Of a stretch of DNA of 64,000 bases, positions 17,928 through 26,447 are shown piece by piece (the first letter of the stretch is position 1; each line of letters starts with the position of its first letter). This DNA comes from an uncultured Bacteroidales bacterium. Its GTDB lineage: Bacteria; Bacteroidota; Bacteroidia; Bacteroidales; Paludibacteraceae. The notes beneath the pieces were generated by a model. It ran no database searches. It was not told the DNA's origin and saw only the letters and a program-made list of their open reading frames with translations. Both the position numbers and the translations under genes were made by a program. The stretch spans positions 37,864 through 101,863 of the forward strand of contig CAMJJT010000006.1 of the NCBI GenBank assembly GCA_946406195.1, in the 5' to 3' direction.

Positions 17928-19799
17928 CTATTTCGATTGCATATCCACTAATTTGGTATAAAAGCCGCCGAGTGCGTATAACTCGTCGTGCGTACCGCGT
18001 TCAACGATCCGTCCTTCATGCAGCACGCAGATGAGGTCGGCATGCCTGATGGTGGATAAACGATGCGCCACTACGAGCGTTGTACGATCGGTCATGAGGT
18101 GCTCTAACGCCTCTTGTACCAGATGCTCCGATTCAGAGTCCAGCGCAGAGGTGGCTTCGTCCAAAATCAAGATAGATGGATTCTTCAAGATAGCCCGTGC
18201 TATACTCAAACGCTGTCTCTGCCCACCGGACAAACGGTTACCCCGGTCCCCAATAACCGTATCATATCCCTGCTCCATCTCGCTGATGAACGAATGGGCA
18301 TTGGCGATACGCGCCGCCTGCTCTACCGCTTGCTGCCAACTCATGCCGTTAGGAGCCGCTTGAGTGGTATCAACTCCAAAAGTGATATTATTGAATACTG
18401 TATCATTGAACAGGATCGGTTCTTGGCAAACGATTCCCATCTCGGCACGCAGATCATGCGTAGTAAATTCCCTAATATCTATTCCGTCTATCGTAATACA
18501 TCCCTGCTGAGGATCATAGAATCGCGGCAAAAGGTCTGTCATCGTCGTTTTTCCGCTACCCGATTGCCCCACCAAAGCGACCGTCTTACCCTTGGGCAGA
18601 TCCAGACAAATATCACTCAGCACTTCTTTCTCCTGATAAGCAAAATAGACATGCTCGAACCGAATATCCCTCTCAAACCGCATTGGCTTGGGCGCTTCCG
18701 GTTCCAGGATATCGGATTGGGTATTCAATACGGCATCAATCCGCTCCAACGAAGCCATTCCTTTACGAATGCCATAGGATGCTCTGCTCAGATCTTTCGC
18801 GGGATTTATAATAGAATAGAAAATAACCAGATAATAGATGAACGTAGCCGCATCAATAGTAGCATGGTCACCGAGGATCAGCAATCCGCCGAACCATAAG
18901 ATAAGCGCGATGAGCACCGTCCCTAAAAACTCAGACAGCGGATGTGCCAGATAATAACGGCGGTTAATCCGGTTAAAGGTAGCTCGGGTGGCATTGATGA
19001 GCATCTCAAAACGACTACGCAGTTTATGCTGCGCATTGAAACCTTTCACAACCCTCAACCCCAACAGTGTCTCGTCCACCGAAGAGAGAATCTCCGCGTT
19101 CTGCTCCTGCCCTTGTTTGGAGGCGCGCTTGAGCGAACGACCAATCCGCCCGATGAAGAAAACGGCTATCGGCATGAGCAGCAGCACAAAAAGCGTCAAC
19201 TGCCATGAGATGACAAGCAATGTAATCAGATAAACCAGAATCATAATCGGGTCTTTGAACAAGATATCCAAAGCCGACATGATAGAGGCTTCCACTTCAT
19301 TCACATCATTTGTCATACGCGAGATGATATCACCGCGACGAGCCTCCGTGAAATAACCCATCGGAAGAGACAGAATACGGTCGTATAACTGCCGGCGCAA
19401 ATCGCGTAGCACACCGGTACGGATAGGCACCATGAAATAGTTCGCCAGCCATGCCGTGAGGCATTTGAACGCTGTCATGATAATCAGGAAAATCCCTAAC
19501 CAAAGCAGCACCATGCTCGCCCCATGCAACGCAATCTGCTCATTAAGAAGCACATACATATCCGTCCGGATGGCATCTATCGTCTCCTGTAAACCGCTTA
19601 CACTGCTGATCTCCACCCATTCCACATCCGCAACCGTCAAACCGAAAAGGATACGCAACACAGGGATAATCGCCGCAAAAGAGAAAAGCGAGAAAATAGT
19701 CGATAGCAGATTGAACAAAATATTCAATCCAATATACAACCGATACGGAGGTACGAAACGGCGAAGGGTTAGTATGAACTGCGATTTACGATTAACCAT
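17928..19799 (-). CDS. MsbA-like ABC exporter (fused permease and ATPase)
   Basis: 623 residues. The N-terminal six-helix ABC transmembrane domain (about 15-330) includes the ABC1-type signature SRMTNDVNEVE. The nucleotide-binding domain (about 375-620) has Walker A GQSGSGKTT, signature LSGGQRQR, Walker B ILILDEATSALD and H-loop VAHRLST. Its start codon shares one base with the lpxK stop (TAATG). Linkage to the lipid A kinase gene lpxK, as in msbA-lpxK of proteobacteria, favours lipid A or lipooligosaccharide flipping at the inner membrane. Confidence 0.9.
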   Translation of the reverse strand: MVNRKSQFILTLRRFVPPYRLYIGLNILFNLLSTIFSLFSFAAIIPVLRILFGLTVADVEWVEISSVSGLQETIDAIRTDMYVLLNEQIALHGASMVLLWLGIFLIIMTAFKCLTAWLANYFMVPIRTGVLRDLRRQLYDRILSLPMGYFTEARRGDIISRMTNDVNEVEASIMSALDILFKDPIMILVYLITLLVISWQLTLFVLLLMPIAVFFIGRIGRSLKRASKQGQEQNAEILSSVDETLLGLRVVKGFNAQHKLRSRFEMLINATRATFNRINRRYYLAHPLSEFLGTVLIALILWFGGLLILGDHATIDAATFIYYLVIFYSIINPAKDLSRASYGIRKGMASLERIDAVLNTQSDILEPEAPKPMRFERDIRFEHVYFAYQEKEVLSDICLDLPKGKTVALVGQSGSGKTTMTDLLPRFYDPQQGCITIDGIDIREFTTHDLRAEMGIVCQEPILFNDTVFNNITFGVDTTQAAPNGMSWQQAVEQAARIANAHSFISEMEQGYDTVIGDRGNRLSGGQRQRLSIARAILKNPSILILDEATSALDSESEHLVQEALEHLMTDRTTLVVAHRLSTIRHADLICVLHEGRIVERGTHDELYALGGFYTKLVDMQSK

Positions 19800-20812
19800 T
19801 ATTTCTTCCTGTTCTCGCGAACATAATTGAGGATTTGTTTGTCAAATAACTCATGCGGTGTGCAGAATCGGACGCTTATCGGCAGGGCGATAAGCCGTTT
19901 GCCCTGCGCCTCCAGACGCGCCACCAAATCTGTTGTGCGAAGACGCTGGATATCCTTCTCCGTAGTCAGCACAAAATCAAAAGACTTAGCCCGTGACATA
20001 ATCGCCTCTATATCCCGCGCCTTATACCGATGATGATCAGGGTACGCCATCAACTCCGCATGCGGATAGATACTACGCACATAATCAAACATATACTGCG
20101 GTTGAGCAATACCGCATAAAACGAGAGGCACACCTTCCTGCTCCATCGGCGCATAATCCAATCCCGTGAAATGGAGCTGCTGATAGGTAGGCAAATGCAA
20201 ACGATTATCCACCACACGCATATCGATGGGTTGAATCGAGTCCGGACATTTCGTCACCACGATTGCATCCGCCTTGAGCGCACGATGCGGCAGATCCCGG
20301 AGGGTGCCCCACGGCAACATATGATCGTCTATATACAGGTTATCATAGGGGGTCAGCATGATAGTGAATCCGCATCGTAGGGCGCGATGCTGCATAGCGT
20401 CATCCAGAATGATAACATCCAGCTGCGGAACCTGCCTTTTCAACTGTTTCGCACCTCTCACCCTACTCTCACATACGGCAATCGGTACATCCGGAAACTT
20501 ACGATGCATTTGCATCGCTTCATCGCCTATTCTCTGCGCCGTGGAAGAGCCATCCGCCATTACAAAACCCCGCGTAGCGCGCTTATAGCCCCGCGAAAGC
20601 ACGGCAGGATGATAACCATTCGCTGTCAACAAACGTAACAGATATTCCACCATCGGCGTCTTGCCTGTACCACCCACCGCGATATTTCCCACACATATAG
20701 TAGGTACATCCACGGCGGACGAAGGCAACACATGCTGATCGTACAGCATATGACGAAGTACTACACCAAAGGTGTATAATCCACTAAGCGGTATATTAAC
20801 GAATGACCACAT
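19799..20812 (-). CDS. lpxK: Tetraacyldisaccharide 4'-kinase LpxK
   Basis: 337 residues. An N-terminal membrane-proximal helix is followed by Walker A GNIAVGGTGKTP (about 45), the LSRGYKRATRGF motif, and IILDDAMQHRAL (family DDGFQH-like; Gly-Phe replaced by Ala-Met). The C-terminal region contains AYPDHHRYKARDI and VLTTEKDIQRL. It phosphorylates the 4' position of the lipid A disaccharide at the inner membrane. The start overlaps the sppA 3' end by 17 bp; the gene is cotranscribed with the ABC exporter. Confidence 0.94.
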   Translation of the reverse strand: MWSFVNIPLSGLYTFGVVLRHMLYDQHVLPSSAVDVPTICVGNIAVGGTGKTPMVEYLLRLLTANGYHPAVLSRGYKRATRGFVMADGSSTAQRIGDEAMQMHRKFPDVPIAVCESRVRGAKQLKRQVPQLDVIILDDAMQHRALRCGFTIMLTPYDNLYIDDHMLPWGTLRDLPHRALKADAIVVTKCPDSIQPIDMRVVDNRLHLPTYQQLHFTGLDYAPMEQEGVPLVLCGIAQPQYMFDYVRSIYPHAELMAYPDHHRYKARDIEAIMSRAKSFDFVLTTEKDIQRLRTTDLVARLEAQGKRLIALPISVRFCTPHELFDKQILNYVRENRKK

Positions 20813-22583
20813 CTTCCATTCTCGCCATGATACGCGGCTTGGAGCAGAACTCCTTCATCTTCATCAAAAGGCGTTCTTCATCGGTCGTGTTATCCAGCAT
20901 CTTCAGCATTTCCTCAAACGGATCCTGCACTTCCGGATAATAAACCGTCTTGTAATTCTCCAATCCGGCTAACTCCACTGCCTTAGTGATAGCATCGTCT
21001 ATATTACCCATCTCGTCCACCAGACCGATCTCTTTCGCCTTGGCGCCTAACCATACACGTCCTTCAGCAACCGACTTGATATAGTCCTGGGTCACATGAC
21101 GGCCGGCAGCACAACGACCGGTGAACAAGTCATAGCCGCGCTCAATCATCGCTTGCATCAGCGCGCGCTCTTCGCTATCCATGCCTTTCATCACCATATT
21201 GCCCATCAACTCGGAATGTTTGTTCGTTCCGATGCCATCTATATCCAAACCTATCTTCGTGCGCAGTTTGCCGTAGTTAGGAATCGTACCGAAGATACCG
21301 ATCGAACCGGTGAGCGTAGTCGGCTCGGCATAGATATAATCAGCGCCACAAGAGATATAGTATCCTCCCGAAGCCGCATAGTCACCCATCGAAACGACTA
21401 CCGGAATACTATCCGCTTTGATTTTCTGAACGGCATGCCATATCTGCTCACTGGCATCTGCCGATCCACCCGGACTGTTCACGCGCAGCACAAGGGCTTT
21501 GACAGCATCGTCCTTTTGGATCTTCTTCAGCGTCTTGACCACTTTCTTTCCTACGATACCATCGCCGCTCTCATCCGTGATATCGCCTTCGAGGTACAGC
21601 ACCGCCACTTTGTCGTTGGCTTTGGATTTCGGGCGAGCGACTTGCGCCATCTGGTTGGTAGTAAGCATATGATATTCCTTCGTACCGGTATAGATTCGGA
21701 GGAGCGAATCCATATCTTGAGTATAAACGATCGTATCCACCAATCCGGAAGCCACTTGCTCTTCTGCCGGCTGAAGTCCCATATACCGGTCTGCCAAGGC
21801 ATCCAACTGCTCCACACTCAGATGACGGGCAGCGCCTACTGCCGCTTTGTATTCATCCCAAATACCGGTCATATACTGCTTGGTCTGCAGTTTGTCCGCC
21901 TCGGACATCGAGGTGCGGAAGAAGGGCTCTACCGCCGACTTGAAGGTACCCACTTTCAAAATCTGCATCTCCACGCCTACTTTCTCCATCAAACGGGTGA
22001 AGTACATCTTCTGCGCCGCCAGACCATTCCAGTCCACTGCACCCGTCGGGTCCAGACAGATACGATCGGCCACAGAGGCGATATAGTAATTGGTTTGCCC
22101 GTAGGTCTTGGCAGAAGCGATCACCCATTTGCCGCTCTGCTTGAAATCCAAGAGGGCGTCACGAATCGCCTTGGCATTTGCCGGCGCGGTGATGAGTTCT
22201 GCTCCGTCCAACCATATGCCGAGAATCTTATCGTCGTTCTTCGCCAAACGGATATTGGACAGGATATTATCCAAGCCTACCGTCTCCTTTCTGTCATTGT
22301 TCAGGAACGGAACAGAAGGCATCGATTCCATCAATGCGGCAAAGGGATTTTCCTCCTGCGCCTGCTCTACCAATTCGCCATTCATCTGCAAACGATAAAC
22401 GGTCTTGTCTTCCAATTTCACTTCCGATGAAGAGAACATATCTCCCATAATCCATCCTAAAATCGCACTGCATGCAAAATAGACAAGGAAGAAAATCAGG
22501 CAGCTACGCAAGCAACCTCCTCTGCGGTGAGGGCGAACCTCCTGTCCGTCCTTCACTTCAACTTTACGAATAATCAAACACAT
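20796..22583 (-). CDS. sppA: Signal peptide peptidase SppA (long form)
   Basis: 595 residues, the two-repeat 67K type. One transmembrane helix lies near the N terminus (SCLIFFLVYFACSAILGWI, about 30-50). The catalytic Lys is in VGTFKSAVEPF in the N-terminal repeat, and the catalytic Ser is in MGDYAASGGYYIS in the C-terminal repeat. LRVNSPGGSADASEQIW is typical of the family. It digests leftover signal peptides in the inner membrane. The start at 22583 is followed by a basic stretch before the helix; a later start is possible. Confidence 0.94.
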   Translation of the reverse strand: MCLIIRKVEVKDGQEVRPHRRGGCLRSCLIFFLVYFACSAILGWIMGDMFSSSEVKLEDKTVYRLQMNGELVEQAQEENPFAALMESMPSVPFLNNDRKETVGLDNILSNIRLAKNDDKILGIWLDGAELITAPANAKAIRDALLDFKQSGKWVIASAKTYGQTNYYIASVADRICLDPTGAVDWNGLAAQKMYFTRLMEKVGVEMQILKVGTFKSAVEPFFRTSMSEADKLQTKQYMTGIWDEYKAAVGAARHLSVEQLDALADRYMGLQPAEEQVASGLVDTIVYTQDMDSLLRIYTGTKEYHMLTTNQMAQVARPKSKANDKVAVLYLEGDITDESGDGIVGKKVVKTLKKIQKDDAVKALVLRVNSPGGSADASEQIWHAVQKIKADSIPVVVSMGDYAASGGYYISCGADYIYAEPTTLTGSIGIFGTIPNYGKLRTKIGLDIDGIGTNKHSELMGNMVMKGMDSEERALMQAMIERGYDLFTGRCAAGRHVTQDYIKSVAEGRVWLGAKAKEIGLVDEMGNIDDAITKAVELAGLENYKTVYYPEVQDPFEEMLKMLDNTTDEERLLMKMKEFCSKPRIMARMEDVVIR

Positions 22584-22613
22584 AATTTGTATATTTACAA
22601 TTTAACAATTATA

Positions 22614-23225
22614 TTATATTTTCAAATTAAAAGACTTCCGGTGATAAGGTGTAATGCCATATTTCTTTAACGCTTCATAATGTTCCGCGGTAGGATAGCC
22701 TTTGTTATTCGCCCATCCGTATTGCGGATATTCCTCATGGAGCCGCAGCATATAATCATCCCTGTAGGTCTTTGCCAGCACACTCGCCGCCGCAATCGAC
22801 ATATAGGTTGCATCGCCATGCACCACGGTATCTGCCGGAATCTCTAACAACTCACCCTCCGGGACATAGGGTTTCCATTTATTGCCATCCACAAGGATAT
22901 GTTGGGGTCGCACCGCCAGTTTATCCAACGCCCTTTGCATCCCAATAATGGAGCATTGTAATATATTCCGTTGGTCTATCTCCTGCGCCGTCACTTCAAC
23001 CACCGCCCAAGAGACTGCTTCCCGTTCTATCACAGGGCGCAAAGCGTAGCGCTGTTTATCGGTCAGCTGTTTGGAGTCATTGAGCCATGCAAACTCCGGT
23101 ACCTGCCCTACTCTCTCGGGGTCAAGGATCACCGCCGCGCAGAACACACTCCCGGCTAAAGGTCCTCTTCCTGCCTCGTCACATCCGGCCTCCAAAAGCC
23201 CCGATATCATGCAAGATTTCAGCAT
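22614..23225 (-). CDS. rnhB: Ribonuclease HII
   Basis: 203 residues. The motif AGCDEAGRGPLAGSV supplies the first two acidic residues, LNDSKQLTDKQR is the family motif, and LVDGNKW and HGDATYMSIAAASVLAKTYRDD supply the later active-site acids. It cleaves RNA in RNA-DNA hybrids. The first codons lie in a TTCAGCA-type heptad repeat, so the true start may be the ATG five codons later (MISGLLEAG). It lies 12 bp downstream of tamL. Confidence 0.94.
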   Translation of the reverse strand: MLKSCMISGLLEAGCDEAGRGPLAGSVFCAAVILDPERVGQVPEFAWLNDSKQLTDKQRYALRPVIEREAVSWAVVEVTAQEIDQRNILQCSIIGMQRALDKLAVRPQHILVDGNKWKPYVPEGELLEIPADTVVHGDATYMSIAAASVLAKTYRDDYMLRLHEEYPQYGWANNKGYPTAEHYEALKKYGITPYHRKSFNLKI

Positions 23226-23240
23226 TCAGTATTCAGTTTA
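23217..23240. repeat. Heptad repeat at the tamL/rnhB junction
   Basis: Units TTCAGCA, TTCAGTA, TTCAGTT in tandem. They cover the 5' end of rnhB and reach the tamL stop codon. The same unit occurs in the TrmH gene at 26113-26159. Confidence 0.7.
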
Positions 23241-25427
23241 GAACGGGTGTCCGATTGCAAAATGCAGCGTCATATCATCCCACCATCCCAAGCCGTTTCC
23301 TTTCGTACGCCATTGTGTACCATCCGCCATGCGGCTCGGATCGTATAGTTTCACACCAAAATCAATACGGAAAATCAGCAACGACAGATCAAAGCGCAGA
23401 CCCGTACCATAACTCCAAGCGATCTCCTTATAGAAATTCTTCCCCATCACACCGCCCGGTTGCGACTTATAATCGCGTATCGTCCATATGTTTCCTGCGT
23501 CCGTAAAGAATGCCAGTTCCAAGAAGCTCAGCACTTTAAACCGGTACTCCAGATTCATCTCCAAATGGATATCGCCTACCTGCAAATCATACGCCAAACT
23601 GTTTCCCTCGCTGCGGAAAGTACCCGGTCCCAAAGCACGAGCCTGCCATCCGCGCACACCGTTGGCTCCTCCGGCGAAATAACGTTTCTGGAAAGGCAAC
23701 ACGCTTGAGTTCAGATAAGGAACCGCCACACCCATACCCAAGTGCGCCAACAAATGGTGTTTCGGATGGATGATGCCATGGAAGGTAAAATTGAAATCTC
23801 CCTTTGCGTACTGCGCAAACGGAACCCGCCAAAGCATATAGGCTCCATCCTCATCCCTTGAGAAACCAGACAACCGGCTTAAACCATAGAGCGCATTGCC
23901 TGCTGTTTCTACTCGCAGGGACAACTGCACGAATGAACGATTGGGGTTACGTTTGCTAAAAGTGGAATAGGTTGCCATATAGCTCCAATCCAGCACAAAA
24001 TGGTCCTCATAGCTGGCCTTCAGCACCGAAGAACGATCCAAGAAATCACGCCGGAACTGTTCAGAAATCCACGGAAGATAGATATAGTTGATATCAATGA
24101 GGTTGAAGGTATGCAACCATCGGCTACCCGGTTGGCGAGGAATCGTATAGGATAAACCCGCGTTGGCAATGGTCCGCTTGTACTCATCCGGACGCTGCTG
24201 AAAATTATAAGCGATATTCACTTTCACATTCGAGGGGAACAACAAATCCGCCTCCGCTTTCGCCTCTATCGCCCTACCTCCGTTCGCGCGCCATTCATAT
24301 GAAGCGCGAGCACCTACACTCAGCACCTCTGCGCCATGGAAGATATTCTTGTTACTATAAGTCAGTCCGGCGGCAACGCCCCAATCTCCGGCGCTATAGG
24401 TTCCTTCCGCTTCTACCGAGATTGAGTTCAACCGCCCACGCGACACTGTGATATTACAATCCAACAGCGAATCCCCTGCCGGCACAAAAGCGATATCCAC
24501 ATATTTGACAGGCGGCAAAGCATTCATGCGGGCATACGTACGCTCCAAACGCCACTCCGCATAGCGGTCGCCCTCATGGAAACGGCTTGCACGACGAAGC
24601 GCATTCTTTCGCAAGAACGGATAATCAAAACTATAGTTCACATTGCGAATATAATAGCGTTTTTGCAGACGAGCAATCTCCGCCGAATCCAAATGAAAGA
24701 CGAACTCCGCCAGATGAATACGGATATCCACCTCATGCGTGTTAAGGGAACTATCCGCGGTGAACTCCAGTATGGATTTCTCGAAATAGAAATAGCCCAT
24801 ATTGCGGATAGCCGATGTGATACGTTCGCGCTCTTCATCAAGCACCGCAGTGGAGAACCGGTCGCCCTTTTGCACTTTGCATCGCTGTTTGTCTTCTGCT
24901 ATCTGACGCACCGCATCGATAGGGATATCCACGTCGTAATTTCTAACTTTATAGGGCTCATGTGCTGTCACCAGATAGGTCAAACGGACTTTGCCTCCTT
25001 GCTTATGTTTCTTTCCCTTGTATGGTTTATACTTTTTAACGGTATCCACCTGCGCCTGAAAATAGCCCATATTATTCATCTGCTGCCGTAGTTGCTGCAT
25101 ACTGATTTGCGTCAACTCCTCATCATAGATCACCGGTGCTTCACCCATTTTGTGCGCATTGCGGGCGAGACGCTTGTTGGATTTCGAGGTTGTATCACGG
25201 GGCGCAGTATTGTAGATTTGCAACTGCAATTTCCAGAATCCCATGATCTCCGTATTCTGTTTCTGACGCAGATAATTGCGCAGCGAACCCGTCGGAACGG
25301 ACTTGTCATCCGTACATTTGACATATGCTTTGTCCAGCAGATATTGATCCTGCGGCACAAACTTCGTTGTGCTGCAAGATGCCAAGATCAGGCATAAGAA
25401 TCCATATATACACAATCTGCGTAGCAT
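23238..25427 (-). CDS. TamL-like lipidated Omp85 outer-membrane protein
   Basis: 729 residues. The N terminus is a lipoprotein signal (YGFLCLILASCSTTKF; Cys about 18), unusual for Omp85 proteins but typical of Bacteroidota TamL. POTRA-like repeats occupy about 60-330 (for example YFQAQVDTVKKYK and IRNMGYFYFEKSI), and a 16-strand barrel follows. The barrel contains the Omp85 motif RYFAGGANGVRGWQARALGPG (VRGW) and ends in AIGHPF, a terminal aromatic. It probably helps export or insert outer-membrane proteins or surface lipoproteins with TamB, which is not in this window. It is the first gene of the tamL-to-mnmA run. Confidence 0.87.
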   Translation of the reverse strand: MLRRLCIYGFLCLILASCSTTKFVPQDQYLLDKAYVKCTDDKSVPTGSLRNYLRQKQNTEIMGFWKLQLQIYNTAPRDTTSKSNKRLARNAHKMGEAPVIYDEELTQISMQQLRQQMNNMGYFQAQVDTVKKYKPYKGKKHKQGGKVRLTYLVTAHEPYKVRNYDVDIPIDAVRQIAEDKQRCKVQKGDRFSTAVLDEERERITSAIRNMGYFYFEKSILEFTADSSLNTHEVDIRIHLAEFVFHLDSAEIARLQKRYYIRNVNYSFDYPFLRKNALRRASRFHEGDRYAEWRLERTYARMNALPPVKYVDIAFVPAGDSLLDCNITVSRGRLNSISVEAEGTYSAGDWGVAAGLTYSNKNIFHGAEVLSVGARASYEWRANGGRAIEAKAEADLLFPSNVKVNIAYNFQQRPDEYKRTIANAGLSYTIPRQPGSRWLHTFNLIDINYIYLPWISEQFRRDFLDRSSVLKASYEDHFVLDWSYMATYSTFSKRNPNRSFVQLSLRVETAGNALYGLSRLSGFSRDEDGAYMLWRVPFAQYAKGDFNFTFHGIIHPKHHLLAHLGMGVAVPYLNSSVLPFQKRYFAGGANGVRGWQARALGPGTFRSEGNSLAYDLQVGDIHLEMNLEYRFKVLSFLELAFFTDAGNIWTIRDYKSQPGGVMGKNFYKEIAWSYGTGLRFDLSLLIFRIDFGVKLYDPSRMADGTQWRTKGNGLGWWDDMTLHFAIGHPF

Positions 25428-25437
25428 AAATAGCGTG

Positions 25438-25469
25438 CAAAATTACAAAAATATTTGCATATATGCAAA
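25438..25469 (-). promoter_or_regulatory. Promoter of the tamL operon
   Basis: On the minus strand, -7 box TAATTTTG (25438-25445), 20-nt spacer, -33 box TTTG (25466-25469). The -33 box is half of the palindrome TTTGCATATATGCAAA shared with the divergent promoter of the TrmH gene. The predicted start lies almost on the tamL ATG. Confidence 0.78.
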
Positions 25470-25485
25470 AAAAATCGTACTTTTG
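25454..25485 (+). promoter_or_regulatory. Promoter of the TrmH-type methyltransferase gene
   Basis: -33 TTTG (25454-25457), 20-nt spacer, -7 TACTTTTG (25478-25485). It fixes the translation start of the downstream gene at 25505 rather than the upstream ATG at 25463, which lies before the transcription start. Confidence 0.78.
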
Positions 25486-25504
25486 CAGCGTTTTTCGGAG
25501 AATT

Positions 25505-26329
25505 ATGGAAAAAATAAGCAAAGCACAGGTTAAATTAGTACGCTCCTTGCAGCAAAAGAAATTCCGCGATGAGTTAGGTCTGTTCGTAGCAGAGGGGGAG
25601 AAATGTGTAGATGAACTGCGCAAAGCTTTTGAGTTGGTGTATTATATTCAGACCGCAGAGAAGCCCCTTCCAGACCATCCCCTAAAAGGGCAGGAGGAAA
25701 CGATACTATTCGCTACACCGACTGAGATTGAGCAGATGTCCTCGCTCCGCACGCCGCAAGGAGTGATTGGAGTGTTTCGCAAACGCGAAGCGTCACACCT
25801 TCAAACTCTCAAACCCTCAAACGACCTCACCCTCGTCCTCGACGGGGTGCAGGATCCGGGAAATTTAGGTACTATCATCCGCACTTGTGATTGGTTTGGC
25901 GTTCATGACATCATCTGCTCCCTCAACACCGCGGATTGCTATAACCCTAAGGTGGTACAAGCCACGATGGGGGCGCTTGCCCGCGTACGCGTTCATTATG
26001 TAGATTTGCTGAAGTGGCTGGAAGAGCCTACCCCCATCCCCTCCCTAAAGGGAAGGGTGAATATTTACGGCACGCTGCTGGACGGTAAGGATATGTATGA
26101 GGTGTTAAGGCCGTCAGAAGTCAGCATTCAGCATTCAGCCGTCAGCAGTCAGCATTCAGACATCATAGTCATGGGCAATGAGGGGAACGGCATATCGCCG
26201 GAAGTGCGGCAACTCATCACCCATCCTATCCGCATACCGAGTTATCCTAAAAACGCCGAGACTTCGGAAAGTCTCAACGTTTCTATTGCTACAGCAATCG
26301 TCCTCGCGGAGTTCAGGAGGAACGAGTGA
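25505..26329 (+). CDS. TrmH/SpoU family RNA 2'-O-methyltransferase
   Basis: About 274 residues from the ATG at 25505. N-terminal substrate-binding region (QQKKFRDELGLFVAEGEKCVDEL). The SPOUT domain has motif 1 LDGVQDPGNLGTIIRTCDWFG, motif 2 IVMGNEGNGISPEV and motif 3 ETSESLNVSIATAIVLAEF. It methylates a ribose in rRNA or tRNA, as in RlmB/TrmH-like SpoU enzymes; the exact site is unknown. Four short repeat-derived segments interrupt variable loops in frame: PLPDHPLKGQE (25664-25699), an octad array (25801-25824), PTPIPSLKGRV (26027-26059) and a heptad array (26113-26159). The conserved motifs are intact, so the gene is probably functional. Confidence 0.9.
   Translation: MEKISKAQVKLVRSLQQKKFRDELGLFVAEGEKCVDELRKAFELVYYIQTAEKPLPDHPLKGQEETILFATPTEIEQMSSLRTPQGVIGVFRKREASHLQTLKPSNDLTLVLDGVQDPGNLGTIIRTCDWFGVHDIICSLNTADCYNPKVVQATMGALARVRVHYVDLLKWLEEPTPIPSLKGRVNIYGTLLDGKDMYEVLRPSEVSIQHSAVSSQHSDIIVMGNEGNGISPEVRQLITHPIRIPSYPKNAETSESLNVSIATAIVLAEFRRNE
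25664..25699 (+). repeat. GC-rich in-frame palindromic insert, copy A
   Basis: CCCCTTCC...CCCCTAAAAGGG...GGAGG inside the TrmH gene, encoding PLPDHPLKGQE. Related to copies at 26027-26059 and 48280-48315, all read in the frame giving P-L-P...P-x-K-G. Confidence 0.65.
26027..26059 (+). repeat. GC-rich in-frame palindromic insert, copy B
   Basis: CCCTCCCTAAAGGGAAGGG hairpin with C-rich left flank, encoding PTPIPSLKGRV in the TrmH gene. Confidence 0.7.
26113..26159 (+). repeat. In-frame heptad array in the TrmH gene
   Basis: About 6.7 units of KTCAGCA (GTCAGAA, GTCAGCA, TTCAGCA, TTCAGCC, GTCAGCA, GTCAGCA, TTCAG). It encodes a Ser/Gln/His-rich loop (VSIQHSAVSSQHS) directly before SPOUT motif 2. 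Confidence 0.85.
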
Positions 26330-26410
26330 AGGAATTAATGAGTGAAGGAATGAAGGAATGAAGGAATGAAGGAATTAAGGAATTAAGGAATTAAGGAATT
26401 AAGGAATTAA
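26325..26410. repeat. Octad array after the TrmH gene
   Basis: Tandem GAAGGAAT units pass into TAAGGAAT units, about ten copies in all. They run from the TrmH stop codon to the thrS terminator between converging genes. Confidence 0.88.
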
Positions 26411-26447
26411 CAACAAATGAGTGCTTAGAAGGCACTCATTTGTTGTT
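26409..26447 (-). terminator. Terminator-like hairpin overlapping the thrS stop
   Basis: Two perfect 16-nt arms (26409-26424 and 26432-26447) with a 7-nt loop that contains the thrS stop codon (26425-26427). The upstream arm is the coding sequence of the last ThrRS residues; the downstream arm is its exact inverted copy. The following sequence is AT-rich but has no long T run on the minus strand. Confidence 0.75.

Noticed and set aside
21096..22430. Plus-strand ORF of 444 codons
   Set aside because: It lies wholly opposite sppA, has no recognisable domain and has the odd composition of an antisense frame (rich in H and R).
25463..25504. Longer N terminus for the TrmH-type protein
   Set aside because: The upstream ATG lies before the predicted transcription start, in the promoter itself.
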